In this document: positions 31,696 to 39,480 of the stretch, one piece after another
Layout: each line of letters opens with the position of its first letter
Numbering within the stretch: the first letter of the stretch is position 1
Assembly (NCBI GenBank): GCA_902798705.1
Contig: CADBXS010000021.1
Coordinates: forward strand, 1-39,480
Length of the DNA stretch: 39,480 nt
Direction of reading: 5' to 3'
From: an uncultured Bacteroidales bacterium
GTDB lineage: Bacteria > Bacteroidota > Bacteroidia > Bacteroidales > Bacteroidaceae
The notes under the pieces: generated by a model
Database searches by the model: none
Told to the model about the DNA's origin: nothing
What the model saw: the letters and a program-made list of their open reading frames with translations, nothing else
Made by a program: the position numbers and the translations under genes

Positions 31696-33120
31696 ATGAT
31701 AACAACTGAAATTATCTATCAACTGTTCAAGGAACTGAACGGTGTGCCACGCCCATCGTGGCACGAGGAAAAGGCGGTGGACTGGCTCTGCCAAAAGGCA
31801 AAGAGTGCCGGGTTGGAATTTGAGCGCGATGCACACAACTGCGTGGTGATTCGCAAGGAGGCCACACCAGGACATGAGGCTGCAGAAACCATCGTGCTCC
31901 ATGCACATATCGACATGGTGTGCGTGGCTGAGAAGGGCAAGGCCTTCGACCCACTGACCGACAGCATCGAAGCCTACGTGGAAAATGGATGGATGAAGGC
32001 ACGGGGCACCTCACTGGGAGCAGACAACGGTATCGGTCTGTGCATGGCACTGGGCATGATGCTGAGCGACAACGTGGTACATGGGCCGCTCGAACTGCTC
32101 GTCACCACCAACGAGGAGGACGGCATGACGGGTGCGCAACATCTCTCGGAGCACTTCGTGAAAGGGCGCAAGATGATTGACTTGGATTCAGAGGACTACG
32201 ACGTCATCACAGTGGGAGCTGCGGGAGCCTACCTGCAAACCGCCTCTCTGCCCATCGTGTGGAGTGACGCACCCGAAAGCTACGAGTTCTTCAGCCTCAA
32301 CATCGCTGGCGGTCTTGGAGGACACAGCGGAGTGGATATCGGAAAGGGAAGGATGAGTGCCGTGAAGGAAATCTGTCGTTTGCTCCAAGGCGCACAGACA
32401 GCCTGCCCATCATTGTGCGTGGCACGCATCCACGCTGGCGAAGCCAATGCCTCCATCCCTGCCAATGCAGAAGCAGTGGTGGCTGTGGCACAGGCAGAGG
32501 CAAAGACACTCATCGACTGGACCAAGCAGCAGCACATCGAAACGGAAGGCGACCATCAGGTGACTATCACCCTTGATGCCAGTCCATCGCTCCCTCATAT
32601 TATAAATAATGAGTGCATCCAGTCGCTCCTGCAAGCCGTCGGGGAAATCCCATTCGGCGTCATCACCATGAGTGAAACTTTGCCAGGAACGGTGGAGACC
32701 TCCAACAACATCGGTGTGATTCGCACCGAGGACGATCACTTCCACGTTACCACCCACTCGCGCAGTTTCATCTACGACACGATGGTGCAGTTGGGAGAGC
32801 GCATCGCCAGCATCTTCCAAGCGCACGGGGCGAGCACACAAGTGGTGATGTCAACGCCTGCATGGGAGGAGAATCCCGAGTCGGACTATATGCACCTCGT
32901 GGAGCAGACTTTCGAAGACGTGTTGGGCATCCGTCCACGCAAGGTGGAAATGCATTTCGTGATGGAGATGGGCTATTTCGTGCAGAAATTCCAAGGCATC
33001 CAAATCATCCCTATCGGTCCGCGCATCATCGAACCTCATTCCACTTCAGAGCGCATCGAACTTTCCACCATCGACAACATCTACAAAGTGCTCGTCGAAC
33101 TGCTGAAACGCTTGGCATAG
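31696..33120 (+). CDS. pepD: aminoacyl-histidine dipeptidase (M20C)
   Basis: A 474-residue cytosolic metallopeptidase that splits Xaa-His and other dipeptides. Metal ligands and catalytic motifs are visible: HAHIDMV (first histidine and aspartate), ARGTSLGADNGIG (bridging aspartate), LVTTNEEDGMTG (general-base glutamate), DLDSED and, near the end, IEPHSTSERI with the last histidine. Length matches PepD. The ATG at 31696 fits the -7 box; a frame from 31648 would add 16 residues with no support. Monocistronic. Confidence 0.95.
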   Translation: MITTEIIYQLFKELNGVPRPSWHEEKAVDWLCQKAKSAGLEFERDAHNCVVIRKEATPGHEAAETIVLHAHIDMVCVAEKGKAFDPLTDSIEAYVENGWMKARGTSLGADNGIGLCMALGMMLSDNVVHGPLELLVTTNEEDGMTGAQHLSEHFVKGRKMIDLDSEDYDVITVGAAGAYLQTASLPIVWSDAPESYEFFSLNIAGGLGGHSGVDIGKGRMSAVKEICRLLQGAQTACPSLCVARIHAGEANASIPANAEAVVAVAQAEAKTLIDWTKQQHIETEGDHQVTITLDASPSLPHIINNECIQSLLQAVGEIPFGVITMSETLPGTVETSNNIGVIRTEDDHFHVTTHSRSFIYDTMVQLGERIASIFQAHGASTQVVMSTPAWEENPESDYMHLVEQTFEDVLGIRPRKVEMHFVMEMGYFVQKFQGIQIIPIGPRIIEPHSTSERIELSTIDNIYKVLVELLKRLA

Positions 33121-33223
33121 GGTGTCTATTTGTAAATTCGACGTTGCAATGATGTGGACGAAAAGAGTGTAAAATTGACAAATGTCGGCAATTTTGTGAA
33201 AAAAGAATAAAAAGTGAGGGCAA

Positions 33224-33257
33224 TTTGATGCACTAACAATTTTTATTGCTAACTTTG
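33224..33257 (+). promoter_or_regulatory. promoter of pckA
   Basis: TTTG (33224-33227) and TAACTTTG (33250-33257) are separated by 22 nt, close to consensus. Transcription would start near 33264, leaving a leader of about 130 nt before the ATG, long enough for post-transcriptional control; no known riboswitch is recognised. Confidence 0.7.
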
Positions 33258-33396
33258 TATCGATTATGAAAGTGGAAAGGGGGTAGATTTGGGATGTTCA
33301 GAGATATTCGGGAGATTCTGCTGCTCGCACAAGATAACTTCATTACAATACTGGAATCATCAAGTTTCAAAAATTCTCTATAAATATTATTAAACT

Positions 33397-35010
33397 ATGG
33401 CAAATTTAGATTTAACTAAGTATGGCATCACTGGTTCAACCGTGATTGCTCACAACCCTTCCTATGAGTTCCTTTTCGAAGAGGAGACAAAGGCTGGTCT
33501 CGAAGGTTATGAAGTTGGTCAAGTGACTGAGCTTGGCGCAGTTAACGTCATGACAGGTATCTTCACAGGTCGTTCTCCTAAGGACAAGTACATCGTTGAC
33601 GATGCTCAGAGCCACGACAAGGTTTGGTGGACTACTGAAGAATACAAGAACGACAACCACCCAATGTCGGAGGAAGTTTGGGCTAAGATCAAGGATATCG
33701 CTGTAAAGGAACTTTCCAACAAGAAACTCTACGTAGTTGATGCTTACTGCGGTGCTAACGAGGCTACTCGTTTGGCTGTTCGCTTCGTGCTCGAAGTAGC
33801 ATGGCAGGCACACTTCATCAAGAACATGTTCATCCAGCCTACAGAAGCTGAACTGGAGACCTTTGAGCCAAACTTCGTTATCTACAATGCTTCTAAGGCA
33901 AAGGTTGAGGACTACAAGGAACTCGGTTTGAACTCTGAGACTTGCGTTGCTTTCAACACTACAAGCCGCGAACAGTGCATCATCAACACTTGGTACGGTG
34001 GTGAAATGAAGAAGGGTATGTTCTCTATGCAGAACTACTATCTCCCTCTCCAGGGCATCGCTTCTATGCACTGCTCTGCTAACACCGACATGGAAGGCAA
34101 GAACACCGCTATCTTCTTCGGTCTTTCTGGTACAGGTAAGACTACCCTTTCTACCGACCCTAAGCGTCTCCTCATTGGTGACGACGAGCACGGTTGGGAC
34201 GACGAAGGCGTATTCAACCTCGAAGGCGGTTGCTATGCTAAGGTGATCAACCTCGACAAGGAAAGCGAGCCAGACATCTACAACGCTATCCGTCGCAACG
34301 CTCTCCTCGAGAACGTAACTGTTGACGCTGAAGGCAAGATTGACTTCGCTGACAAGAGCGTGACTGAGAACACTCGCGTAAGCTACCCAATCGACCACAT
34401 CACCAACATCGTGAAGAAGGTGAACGGCAAGAGCGCTGGTCCTGATGCTAAGCAGGTAATCTTCCTTTCTGCAGACGCATTCGGTGTGCTCCCTCCAGTA
34501 TCTATCCTCAACCCTGAGCAGACTAAGTACTACTTCCTCTCTGGTTTCACAGCTAAGTTGGCTGGTACAGAGCGTGGTATCACTGAACCTACTCCAACAT
34601 TCTCTGCTTGCTTCGGCCAGGCATTCCTCGAGCTTCACCCAACAAAGTATGCTGAGGAACTCGTTAAGAAGATGCAGAAGAGCGGTGCTAAGGCATATCT
34701 CGTGAACACTGGTTGGAACGGTACAGGCAAGCGTATTTCTATCCGCGACACTCGTGGTATCATCGACGCTATCCTCAACCACTCTATCGATGCTGCTCCA
34801 ACAAAGCAGATTCCTTACTTCGACTTCACCGTTCCTACTCAGCTCGACGGCGTAGCTTGGGGTATCCTCGATCCACGCGACACTTATCAGGACCGTGGCG
34901 AGTGGGACAAGAAGGCTCAAGACCTCGCAGCTCGTTTCATCAAGAACTTCAAGAAGTACGAGACAAACGAAGCTGGTAAGGCTCTCGTAGCAGCTGGTCC
35001 AAAGCTTTAA
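33397..35010 (+). CDS. pckA: phosphoenolpyruvate carboxykinase (ATP)
   Basis: A 537-residue ATP-dependent PEP carboxykinase that interconverts oxaloacetate plus ATP with PEP, CO2 and ADP. In anaerobic Bacteroidales it often runs towards oxaloacetate, fixing CO2 on the way to succinate. [12 protein letters not shown] (about 242-253) is the P-loop, GDDEHGWDD the kinase-2 metal site, and [11 protein letters not shown] near residue 57 binds the substrate. Codon use is noticeably more uniform than in neighbours (frequent GCT, GGT, AAG, CTC), as expected for a highly expressed gene. It ends at a strong terminator. Confidence 0.97.
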   Translation: MANLDLTKYGITGSTVIAHNPSYEFLFEEETKAGLEGYEVGQVTELGAVNVMTGIFTGRSPKDKYIVDDAQSHDKVWWTTEEYKNDNHPMSEEVWAKIKDIAVKELSNKKLYVVDAYCGANEATRLAVRFVLEVAWQAHFIKNMFIQPTEAELETFEPNFVIYNASKAKVEDYKELGLNSETCVAFNTTSREQCIINTWYGGEMKKGMFSMQNYYLPLQGIASMHCSANTDMEGKNTAIFFGLSGTGKTTLSTDPKRLLIGDDEHGWDDEGVFNLEGGCYAKVINLDKESEPDIYNAIRRNALLENVTVDAEGKIDFADKSVTENTRVSYPIDHITNIVKKVNGKSAGPDAKQVIFLSADAFGVLPPVSILNPEQTKYYFLSGFTAKLAGTERGITEPTPTFSACFGQAFLELHPTKYAEELVKKMQKSGAKAYLVNTGWNGTGKRISIRDTRGIIDAILNHSIDAAPTKQIPYFDFTVPTQLDGVAWGILDPRDTYQDRGEWDKKAQDLAARFIKNFKKYETNEAGKALVAAGPKL

Positions 35011-35069
35011 TGATGACATTCATTCATCCAAAATAATTTCTCCCCGATTCTCCATAAGAATCATTTTTG

Positions 35070-35103
35070 AAGCAAGGTCGTTGTGAAACGACCTTGCTTT
35101 TTT
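35070..35103 (+). terminator. terminator of pckA
   Basis: AAGCAAGGTCGTT and AACGACCTTGCTT form a perfect 13-bp stem with loop GTGA, followed by six Ts. It lies 60 bp after the pckA stop. Confidence 0.95.
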
Positions 35104-35219
35104 ATCACTACTTATACAAAAAAGAAAAAGGAAAGCCTTGCCATTCCCAAATGCCAAAGCTTTCCTTATTTCCACATCGTTCAAGTCAATCTATTGACTC
35201 TCCCCCTATTCTTCATTTC

Positions 35220-36125
35220 TCATTCCTCATTCTTCATTTCTTTTCTCCTCAACCATTCCTCCTTCGTGCGGCTCCATCGCTTGTGAGTCCAAAGCCAGAG
35301 GTGCGGATTCTGTATGATGTCCTGTTCCAGCAAACGCATGTAAAGGTCAGTTGCTTCATAGTCGGGCACAGCCTGAAGGTCGTCCACCATCTTGACGAGG
35401 TCGCAGTGATAATAGCCACGGCGCGGACGCGTGATACGTCCGTACATGATGTTAGCGCCCAAGCGTTTGGCGATGTGTTCCGAACCTATGAAAACCGCCG
35501 TTTCGTGGTTGAGGAAAGGCGTGAAATGATGAATGGCTTCCCACTTCGGTTGCTGGTCGGAGATGAATCCGCAAATCACCTTCTCACCACTGCGCTTCAG
35601 TTGCCACAGCCGACGGTAGGTATCCTTCATGTTGATGCACTCACCCCCATACTTCTCACGCACTTTCAGCAGAATACGGTTGCTTGTCTTGTTATAGAGT
35701 TTGTGGTAAATCTGAGAACAATAAATCTCAGGCACCCAGTACTGAAGCGATGCAATCCACTCCCAGTTGCCGAAATGTCCCAAGTAGAAAAACAACAGTT
35801 GAGTGCCATTCTTAAATTCTTCCCTAACCCAGTCGATTCCACTGAATGTCATTCGCTTCATCATCTGCTCTTTCGACATGGAGAAAGCCTTGATGTCCTC
35901 CACGAAGTAATCGCAGAACACATGATAGAACTTGCGCTCTATCTTTCGCAATTCCTGCTCCGACTTGTCGGGAAAAGACTCCTTCAGATTCTGCCAAACC
36001 ACCTTTCGCCGATAGCGCACCACATAGTACACAATCGGATACACCGCATCCGACACCCAATAGAGCACCCGCAGGGGAAGCAAGGATATCAACCAAAACA
36101 GTGAATAGAAAAAATAGTATGACAT
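35220..36125 (-). CDS. lipid A acyltransferase, LpxL/LpxM-like
   Basis: A 301-residue membrane-anchored acyltransferase of the lysophospholipid acyltransferase family (PF03279). An N-terminal hydrophobic anchor (YYFFYSLFWLISLLPLRVLY) is followed by RRKVVWQNLKESFPDKS, the HX4D/E-type motif LGHFGNWEW with catalytic histidine, SDQQPKW and FLNHETAVFIGSE. These enzymes add a secondary acyl chain to lipid A at the inner membrane. It is the last gene of a unit with the GT9 and DUF4254 genes; the 32-bp gap after the GT9 gene supports this. The final MKNEE is encoded by a heptamer repeat. Confidence 0.9.
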   Translation of the reverse strand: MSYYFFYSLFWLISLLPLRVLYWVSDAVYPIVYYVVRYRRKVVWQNLKESFPDKSEQELRKIERKFYHVFCDYFVEDIKAFSMSKEQMMKRMTFSGIDWVREEFKNGTQLLFFYLGHFGNWEWIASLQYWVPEIYCSQIYHKLYNKTSNRILLKVREKYGGECINMKDTYRRLWQLKRSGEKVICGFISDQQPKWEAIHHFTPFLNHETAVFIGSEHIAKRLGANIMYGRITRPRRGYYHCDLVKMVDDLQAVPDYEATDLYMRLLEQDIIQNPHLWLWTHKRWSRTKEEWLRRKEMKNEE

Positions 36126-36157
36126 GACAGTTGCTCTACAGTGTTATCATTCCGCTC

Positions 36158-37174
36158 CTACGGAAGCAGTTTCTTCAGAATCATCTCGGGCGTGATTTCG
36201 TTCATGCATCGCAAGTCGCCAAACTTGCAAGGCTTGTCGCCGTACACCGAACAAGGACGGCAAGAGAGACTCTCAATTTGGATGATGTTGTCGAGCGGTT
36301 GATGCCAAGGCGTGAAACCAGCCTTCGGGTGCGTTGCTCCCCACACGGAGACCACTCGCGTACCCACCAAGGCGGCAATGTGCATGTTGGCAGAGTCCAT
36401 CGCCAACATCGTGTCGAGCTTCGACATCAGCAGCATCTCGTTGTGCAGACCACCGAGCTTGCCGCACACACTCATCACGTTCGGTCCTTCCCAACTCTCC
36501 AGCAGGCTCTTCTCCTGCTCACCAGCTCCGAAGAGGAACACGCGCACATCGTTGTTGGCCAGCGTCTGCACCACCTCGTGCATCTTCGGCAATGGATAGA
36601 TTTTACTTTCGTGCGCTGCAAACGGAGCTACACCCATCCACACATCGCCAGCACGCTTCCTGCCCACACGCCTAAAGACAGGCGCATAGTCCTCCTCGCG
36701 AGGGTCGAAAGCACGTTCGAAGTCGAGCGTCACTTCCAGGTTCAGCTTCCGCAACGTCTCCACATAGCGGTCGGTCGTTGGCATCAGCGCTTCTGTGTCC
36801 ATACCCTTGCCCAGCAGTCCCTTCTTGTCGTCGCGCCCCTTGTCAATCTTCACCGTCTTCACTCCGCTCAACTTGAAGCGCGAGCGCAGGTACTTCGTGC
36901 GCAGCACATCGTGGAAGTCAGCCATCGCATCGAACTTGCGTTGCTTCAGTTCGTCGAACAGCTTCTCCAACCCTATCATCCCGTCATACTTCGACAAGTC
37001 CACACCCAGCACCTCCACGTTGGCAGGCATCCAGTCGAAGAAAGGCTTCAATTCCTTCTTCGTCAGCATGGTGATGCGCATGTCGGGGTGCTGACTGGCA
37101 AGCGAATGAACTACGGGTACTGTCATGGCGACGTCTCCCATAGCAGAAAAGCGGGTGATGAGCAGTCGAAACAT
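36158..37174 (-). CDS. heptosyltransferase-like glycosyltransferase family 9
   Basis: A 338-residue inverting glycosyltransferase. LLITRFSAMGDVAMTVPVVH is the classic GT9 start with the catalytic Asp; the C-terminal donor site has AMDSANMHIAALVGTRVVSV then WGATHP. LSCRPCSVYG near the end has two cysteines often seen in this group. It probably adds a sugar to the LPS inner core. It is complete, unlike the plus-strand relative at 6479-7507. It follows the DUF4254 gene by 9 bp and precedes the lipid A acyltransferase. Confidence 0.9.
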   Translation of the reverse strand: MFRLLITRFSAMGDVAMTVPVVHSLASQHPDMRITMLTKKELKPFFDWMPANVEVLGVDLSKYDGMIGLEKLFDELKQRKFDAMADFHDVLRTKYLRSRFKLSGVKTVKIDKGRDDKKGLLGKGMDTEALMPTTDRYVETLRKLNLEVTLDFERAFDPREEDYAPVFRRVGRKRAGDVWMGVAPFAAHESKIYPLPKMHEVVQTLANNDVRVFLFGAGEQEKSLLESWEGPNVMSVCGKLGGLHNEMLLMSKLDTMLAMDSANMHIAALVGTRVVSVWGATHPKAGFTPWHQPLDNIIQIESLSCRPCSVYGDKPCKFGDLRCMNEITPEMILKKLLP

Positions 37175-37183
37175 ATCGTTACC

Positions 37184-37789
37184 TTACTTCTGTCCGTAGA
37201 GCACAGGGTTCGTGCTTGGGTCGTTATACATCTTCATCTGCTTGTACACTTTCATGTACTTGCGTCCTGCCTCAATGTCGGCAAGCAACTGGTCGATGGC
37301 CGTGGAGAGGTCCTTCTGCTGTTCGAGCAGCACATCCAACTTCTGCTGGCACTTGGCAATGTGTGCTGACTCAGCGTCCTTGCGCTCCACCTGTTCCCTC
37401 ATGTGGTAAATCTTCAGTGCAAGGATGCTCAGGCGATCGACTGCCCATGCAGGACTTTCCGTGTTGATGGTTGCATCGGGTAGTACCTGCACATCTTTAT
37501 ACTTATCGAGGAAATAACTGTCAATCATCTCCACGAGGTCGGTGCGGTCCTGATTGCTCTTGTCGATTCTGCGCTTCAGCACCAGTGCCTCTGCAGGGTC
37601 GATTTCCGGGTCACGGATGATGTCCTCGAAGTGCCACTGCACCGTGTCAATCCAGTTCTTCACATAGAGATAGTATTCAATGCTTCCCTCCGTATAGGGA
37701 TTCTTCAGCGGCTGGTCCACATCGTCAATCACGTGGTAGTCCTTGATAGCCTGCTCGAAAATCGGCATGGATAATTGCGTAAAAGTCAT
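37184..37789 (-). CDS. DUF4254 protein
   Basis: A 201-residue, mostly helical soluble protein of DUF4254. It has conserved PAWAVDRLSILALKIYHM in the middle and a long coiled-coil-like region (EQVERKDAESAHIAKCQQKL). It is the first gene of a three-gene unit with a GT9 and a lipid A acyltransferase gene, an order seen across Bacteroidales, so it probably helps LPS core assembly. The mechanism is unknown. A good promoter lies just upstream. Confidence 0.85.
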   Translation of the reverse strand: MTFTQLSMPIFEQAIKDYHVIDDVDQPLKNPYTEGSIEYYLYVKNWIDTVQWHFEDIIRDPEIDPAEALVLKRRIDKSNQDRTDLVEMIDSYFLDKYKDVQVLPDATINTESPAWAVDRLSILALKIYHMREQVERKDAESAHIAKCQQKLDVLLEQQKDLSTAIDQLLADIEAGRKYMKVYKQMKMYNDPSTNPVLYGQK

Positions 37790-37819
37790 ACTTGTTACTC
37801 ATTTAAATAATTACAAATG

Positions 37820-37851
37820 CAAATCTAAACATAATAAGCGAGTTTTCCAAA
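37820..37851 (-). promoter_or_regulatory. promoter of the DUF4254-GT9-acyltransferase operon
   Basis: On the minus strand TTTG (37848-37851) and TAGATTTG (37820-37827) are separated by 20 nt, a near-perfect Bacteroidetes promoter. Transcription would start near 37813, about 24 nt before the ATG. Confidence 0.75.
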
Positions 37852-37953
37852 ACTTGTGCGCAAAATATGCTGAGTTTTCCTTCTCATTTCCCCATTCTTC
37901 GCCCTTCACTCATCATTTTTCATTCCTCCTTTCATCGTTTTCGTGAAATTACC

Positions 37954-37961
37954 TAACTTTG
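37954..37961 (+). promoter_or_regulatory. -7 promoter box directly before the pdxB start
   Basis: TAACTTTG followed by CACCC and then ATG at 37967. Only five bases separate the box from the start codon, so transcription would begin at or very near the ATG (leaderless mRNA). The -33 box is weak (TTTC at 37930-37933, 20-nt spacing). Confidence 0.5.
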
Positions 37962-37966
37962 CACCC

Positions 37967-39262
37967 ATGAAAGCAGTTATCGACGACAAGATTCCCTACA
38001 TCAAAGGGCAGATAGAAAAACTCATCGAACAAACCGTCTATCTGAAAGGCAGCGACATCGGTCCAAACGACGTGGCCGATGCCGACATTCTCGTGGTGCG
38101 AACACGCACACACTGCAACGAGGCACTGCTCAAGGGCTCCCAAGTGCGCCTCATCGTCACAGCCACCATCGGACACGACCACCTCGACAAGGACTATCTG
38201 CAACGGGCAGGCATCGAGTGGACCAACTGCCCTGGCTGCAATGCCTCTTCCGTCATGCAGTATGTCCACAACTCCCTCCTCGCGCTCGGACTCCTGAAGA
38301 AAGGGCTCACCGTAGGTGTGGTAGGCGTGGGACATGTGGGAACGCTCGTCGCTAACGACCTCGAGAAGAAAGGCTTAAACGTCTTGCGTTGCGACCCACC
38401 GAAGGGCGAGAAATACACACTTCCCCAGTTGGCGGAAGTCTGCGACATCATCACCTTCCACACACCACTCACCAAGGAAGGAAATCACCCCACTTACCAC
38501 TTGGCCGACGCTGCCTTCTTCGCATCCCTCAAGAAACGCCCCCTCATCATCAACAGCAGCCGAGGTGCCGTCGTCGATAACGAGGCACTGCTCCATGCGC
38601 TCGAAAGCGGACAAGTCAGCAATGCCGTCATCGACACCTGGGAAGGTGAACCAAATCTCAACCGACAACTATTAGGAAAAGCCATCATCGCCACTCCACA
38701 CATCGCCGGCTACTCTGCCGACGGCAAGGCCAACGCCACTCGTATGTCACTGCAAGCCATCGCGGATTTCCTTGTGAAGAGCGGAAAGACTTCGCTCCCT
38801 TCCTTCAAGGTCAATCCTCCACGCTTGCCAAAGCACTTTTCATACGCGGACACAACGGAAAACAGCACAAGTTCTGTTCCCAAGGCACTCCGTCTCTACG
38901 ACCCACGTACCGACACAGCCCGACTGAAAGCCCACCCCGAAGCATTCGAGTCGCAGAGAGGCAACTACCCACTGCGCCGTGAAGTGGATGACAGCACAGC
39001 CCTCAAGCGTGCCCTACTCAGCACACAGGCATGGCTGCGTGGACTTTCCTTCCGCACGGGCGTCATCGTCTTGCTGAGTTGCATTCCTTTCTACATCCTC
39101 TCCTTCGCACAGATGGCACTCCCCATCAGTGCCGCCACCAAAACCCTCCTTTGGACCATCCTCTTCGGCCTTGCCAAGACAACCCAATACGCTGGCATCA
39201 CCATCCTCGGCGTGGAAGGCTACCGTCGCTTCAAGAGTTTCTTCAAGAAAAAGAAGCAATAA
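37967..39262 (+). CDS. pdxB: erythronate-4-phosphate dehydrogenase with fused C-terminal membrane domain
   Basis: A 431-residue protein. Residues 1-342 are a complete PdxB-type D-2-hydroxyacid dehydrogenase for pyridoxal phosphate synthesis: GVVGVGHVG (117-125) binds NAD, Arg199 (SSRGAVVD), Glu227 (WEGEP) and His245 (TPHIAGYS) are catalytic, and SQRGNYPLRRE (329-339) is the usual end of Bacteroidales PdxB. The extra ~90 residues contain two membrane segments (about 365-382 and 389-415) with an amphipathic lead-in and a Lys-rich end. They look like a small two-helix membrane protein joined in frame. The start at 37967 lies five bases after a -7 box; a longer frame from 37943 would overlap the box. 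Confidence 0.9.
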   Translation: MKAVIDDKIPYIKGQIEKLIEQTVYLKGSDIGPNDVADADILVVRTRTHCNEALLKGSQVRLIVTATIGHDHLDKDYLQRAGIEWTNCPGCNASSVMQYVHNSLLALGLLKKGLTVGVVGVGHVGTLVANDLEKKGLNVLRCDPPKGEKYTLPQLAEVCDIITFHTPLTKEGNHPTYHLADAAFFASLKKRPLIINSSRGAVVDNEALLHALESGQVSNAVIDTWEGEPNLNRQLLGKAIIATPHIAGYSADGKANATRMSLQAIADFLVKSGKTSLPSFKVNPPRLPKHFSYADTTENSTSSVPKALRLYDPRTDTARLKAHPEAFESQRGNYPLRREVDDSTALKRALLSTQAWLRGLSFRTGVIVLLSCIPFYILSFAQMALPISAATKTLLWTILFGLAKTTQYAGITILGVEGYRRFKSFFKKKKQ

Positions 39263-39297
39263 CTCCCCTCTCCTTCCCACAAGCACTCCCTCAAGAC

Positions 39298-39336
39298 AAA
39301 AAATGCCACAACTCAGAGAGAGCTATGGCATTTTTT
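39298..39336. terminator. bidirectional terminator after pdxB
   Basis: AAAAAATGCCA (39298-39308) and TGGCATTTTTT (39326-39336) form a hairpin with A-run and T-run, able to terminate pdxB from the left and the minus-strand gene from the right. Confidence 0.88.
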
Positions 39337-39343
39337 AATTCCA

Positions 39344-39480
39344 TCAGAAAGAGGCGGCCATCATTTCTTTGCCTAATTTGTGGACATGAGCAAGGATGGC
39401 CTGCTCACGTTCAACAGAAGGCTTCTTAAAACCGTTGATATAGTTACGTAGCAGGGTTGCATTCATTCCCAATGAACGAG
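39344..39480 (-). CDS. 3' end of an HTH antitoxin-like gene (partial)
   Basis: On the minus strand the last 44 codons of a gene are visible, with residues such as SLGMNATLLRNYINGFKKPS followed by EQAILAHVHKLGKEMMA and a stop at 39344-39346. The pattern (N-ATLLRNYINGFKKP) resembles the C-terminal helix-turn-helix of HicB-type antitoxins in Bacteroidetes. The 5' part lies outside the window. It ends eight bases from a shared terminator. The family is suggested by pattern only. Confidence 0.6.
   Translation of the reverse strand, partial: RSLGMNATLLRNYINGFKKPSVEREQAILAHVHKLGKEMMAASF

Noticed and set aside
33436-35019. 527-codon minus-strand frame opposite pckA
   Set aside because: It is a by-product of the strong codon bias of pckA; the plus-strand protein is an unmistakable PEP carboxykinase.

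Overview
The window looks like a chromosomal segment of a Bacteroidales bacterium, most likely Prevotellaceae. The reasons are: promoter-like TAnnTTTG (-7) and TTTG (-33) boxes instead of E. coli-type boxes; BspA-type leucine-rich surface proteins with Prevotella-style C-termini; a DUF4254 / family-9 glycosyltransferase / LpxL-like acyltransferase operon; a pyrE-SRPBCC-argH operon; a sirtuin without zinc cysteines; and intergenic heptamer repeats of the AGTTAAA / AGTGAAA kind. No rRNA, tRNA, CRISPR array, prophage or intact insertion sequence was seen.

Layout. 1-620: little coding content and a 128-bp dispersed repeat. 621-7507: a surface-glycan / LPS cluster with a HisC/CobD-like PLP enzyme, a LicC-like nucleotidyltransferase, two LicD phosphotransferases, a WaaP/KdkA-like kinase, a GT4 glycosyltransferase and a broken heptosyltransferase. 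7508-8885: a palindrome-array repeat, a DUF4377-like lipoprotein gene broken by a perfect 38-bp tandem duplication, and a decayed lipoprotein remnant. 8886-14044 (minus): aldo/keto reductase, Cys4 Rieske-like lipoprotein, acyltransferase 3, Wzx-type flippase and GT4. 14078-16657 (minus): pyrE, an SRPBCC protein and an argH damaged by an internal deletion. 17003-17701: sirtuin. 17702-18334: two repeat families side by side. 18335-25967: surface proteins, a small KxYxxP peptide and a membrane AraC-type regulator. 26346-27548: a PIN toxin-antitoxin pair and a TIGR04076 protein. 27595-30895: two secreted proteins, one BspA-like with a dockerin-like tail. 31696-35010: PepD dipeptidase and ATP-dependent PEP carboxykinase. 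35220-37789 (minus): lipid A / LPS core operon. 37967-39262: PdxB with a fused C-terminal membrane domain. 39344-39480: the 3' end of an HTH antitoxin-like gene.

How it fits together. Much of the window builds or decorates the cell envelope. The set at 621-5285 could make and attach a phosphorylated amino-alcohol: the PLP enzyme makes the amino-alcohol phosphate, the LicC-like protein activates it with CTP, and LicD transfers it. This is inference; no LicA/LicB is visible.

The most unusual material is non-coding or broken: at least four dispersed repeat families (a terminal-inverted-repeat element, a 21-bp palindrome array, a 128-bp hairpin element and split heptamer hairpins), three genes damaged by indels or nonsense, a remnant gene, and a PdxB membrane fusion.
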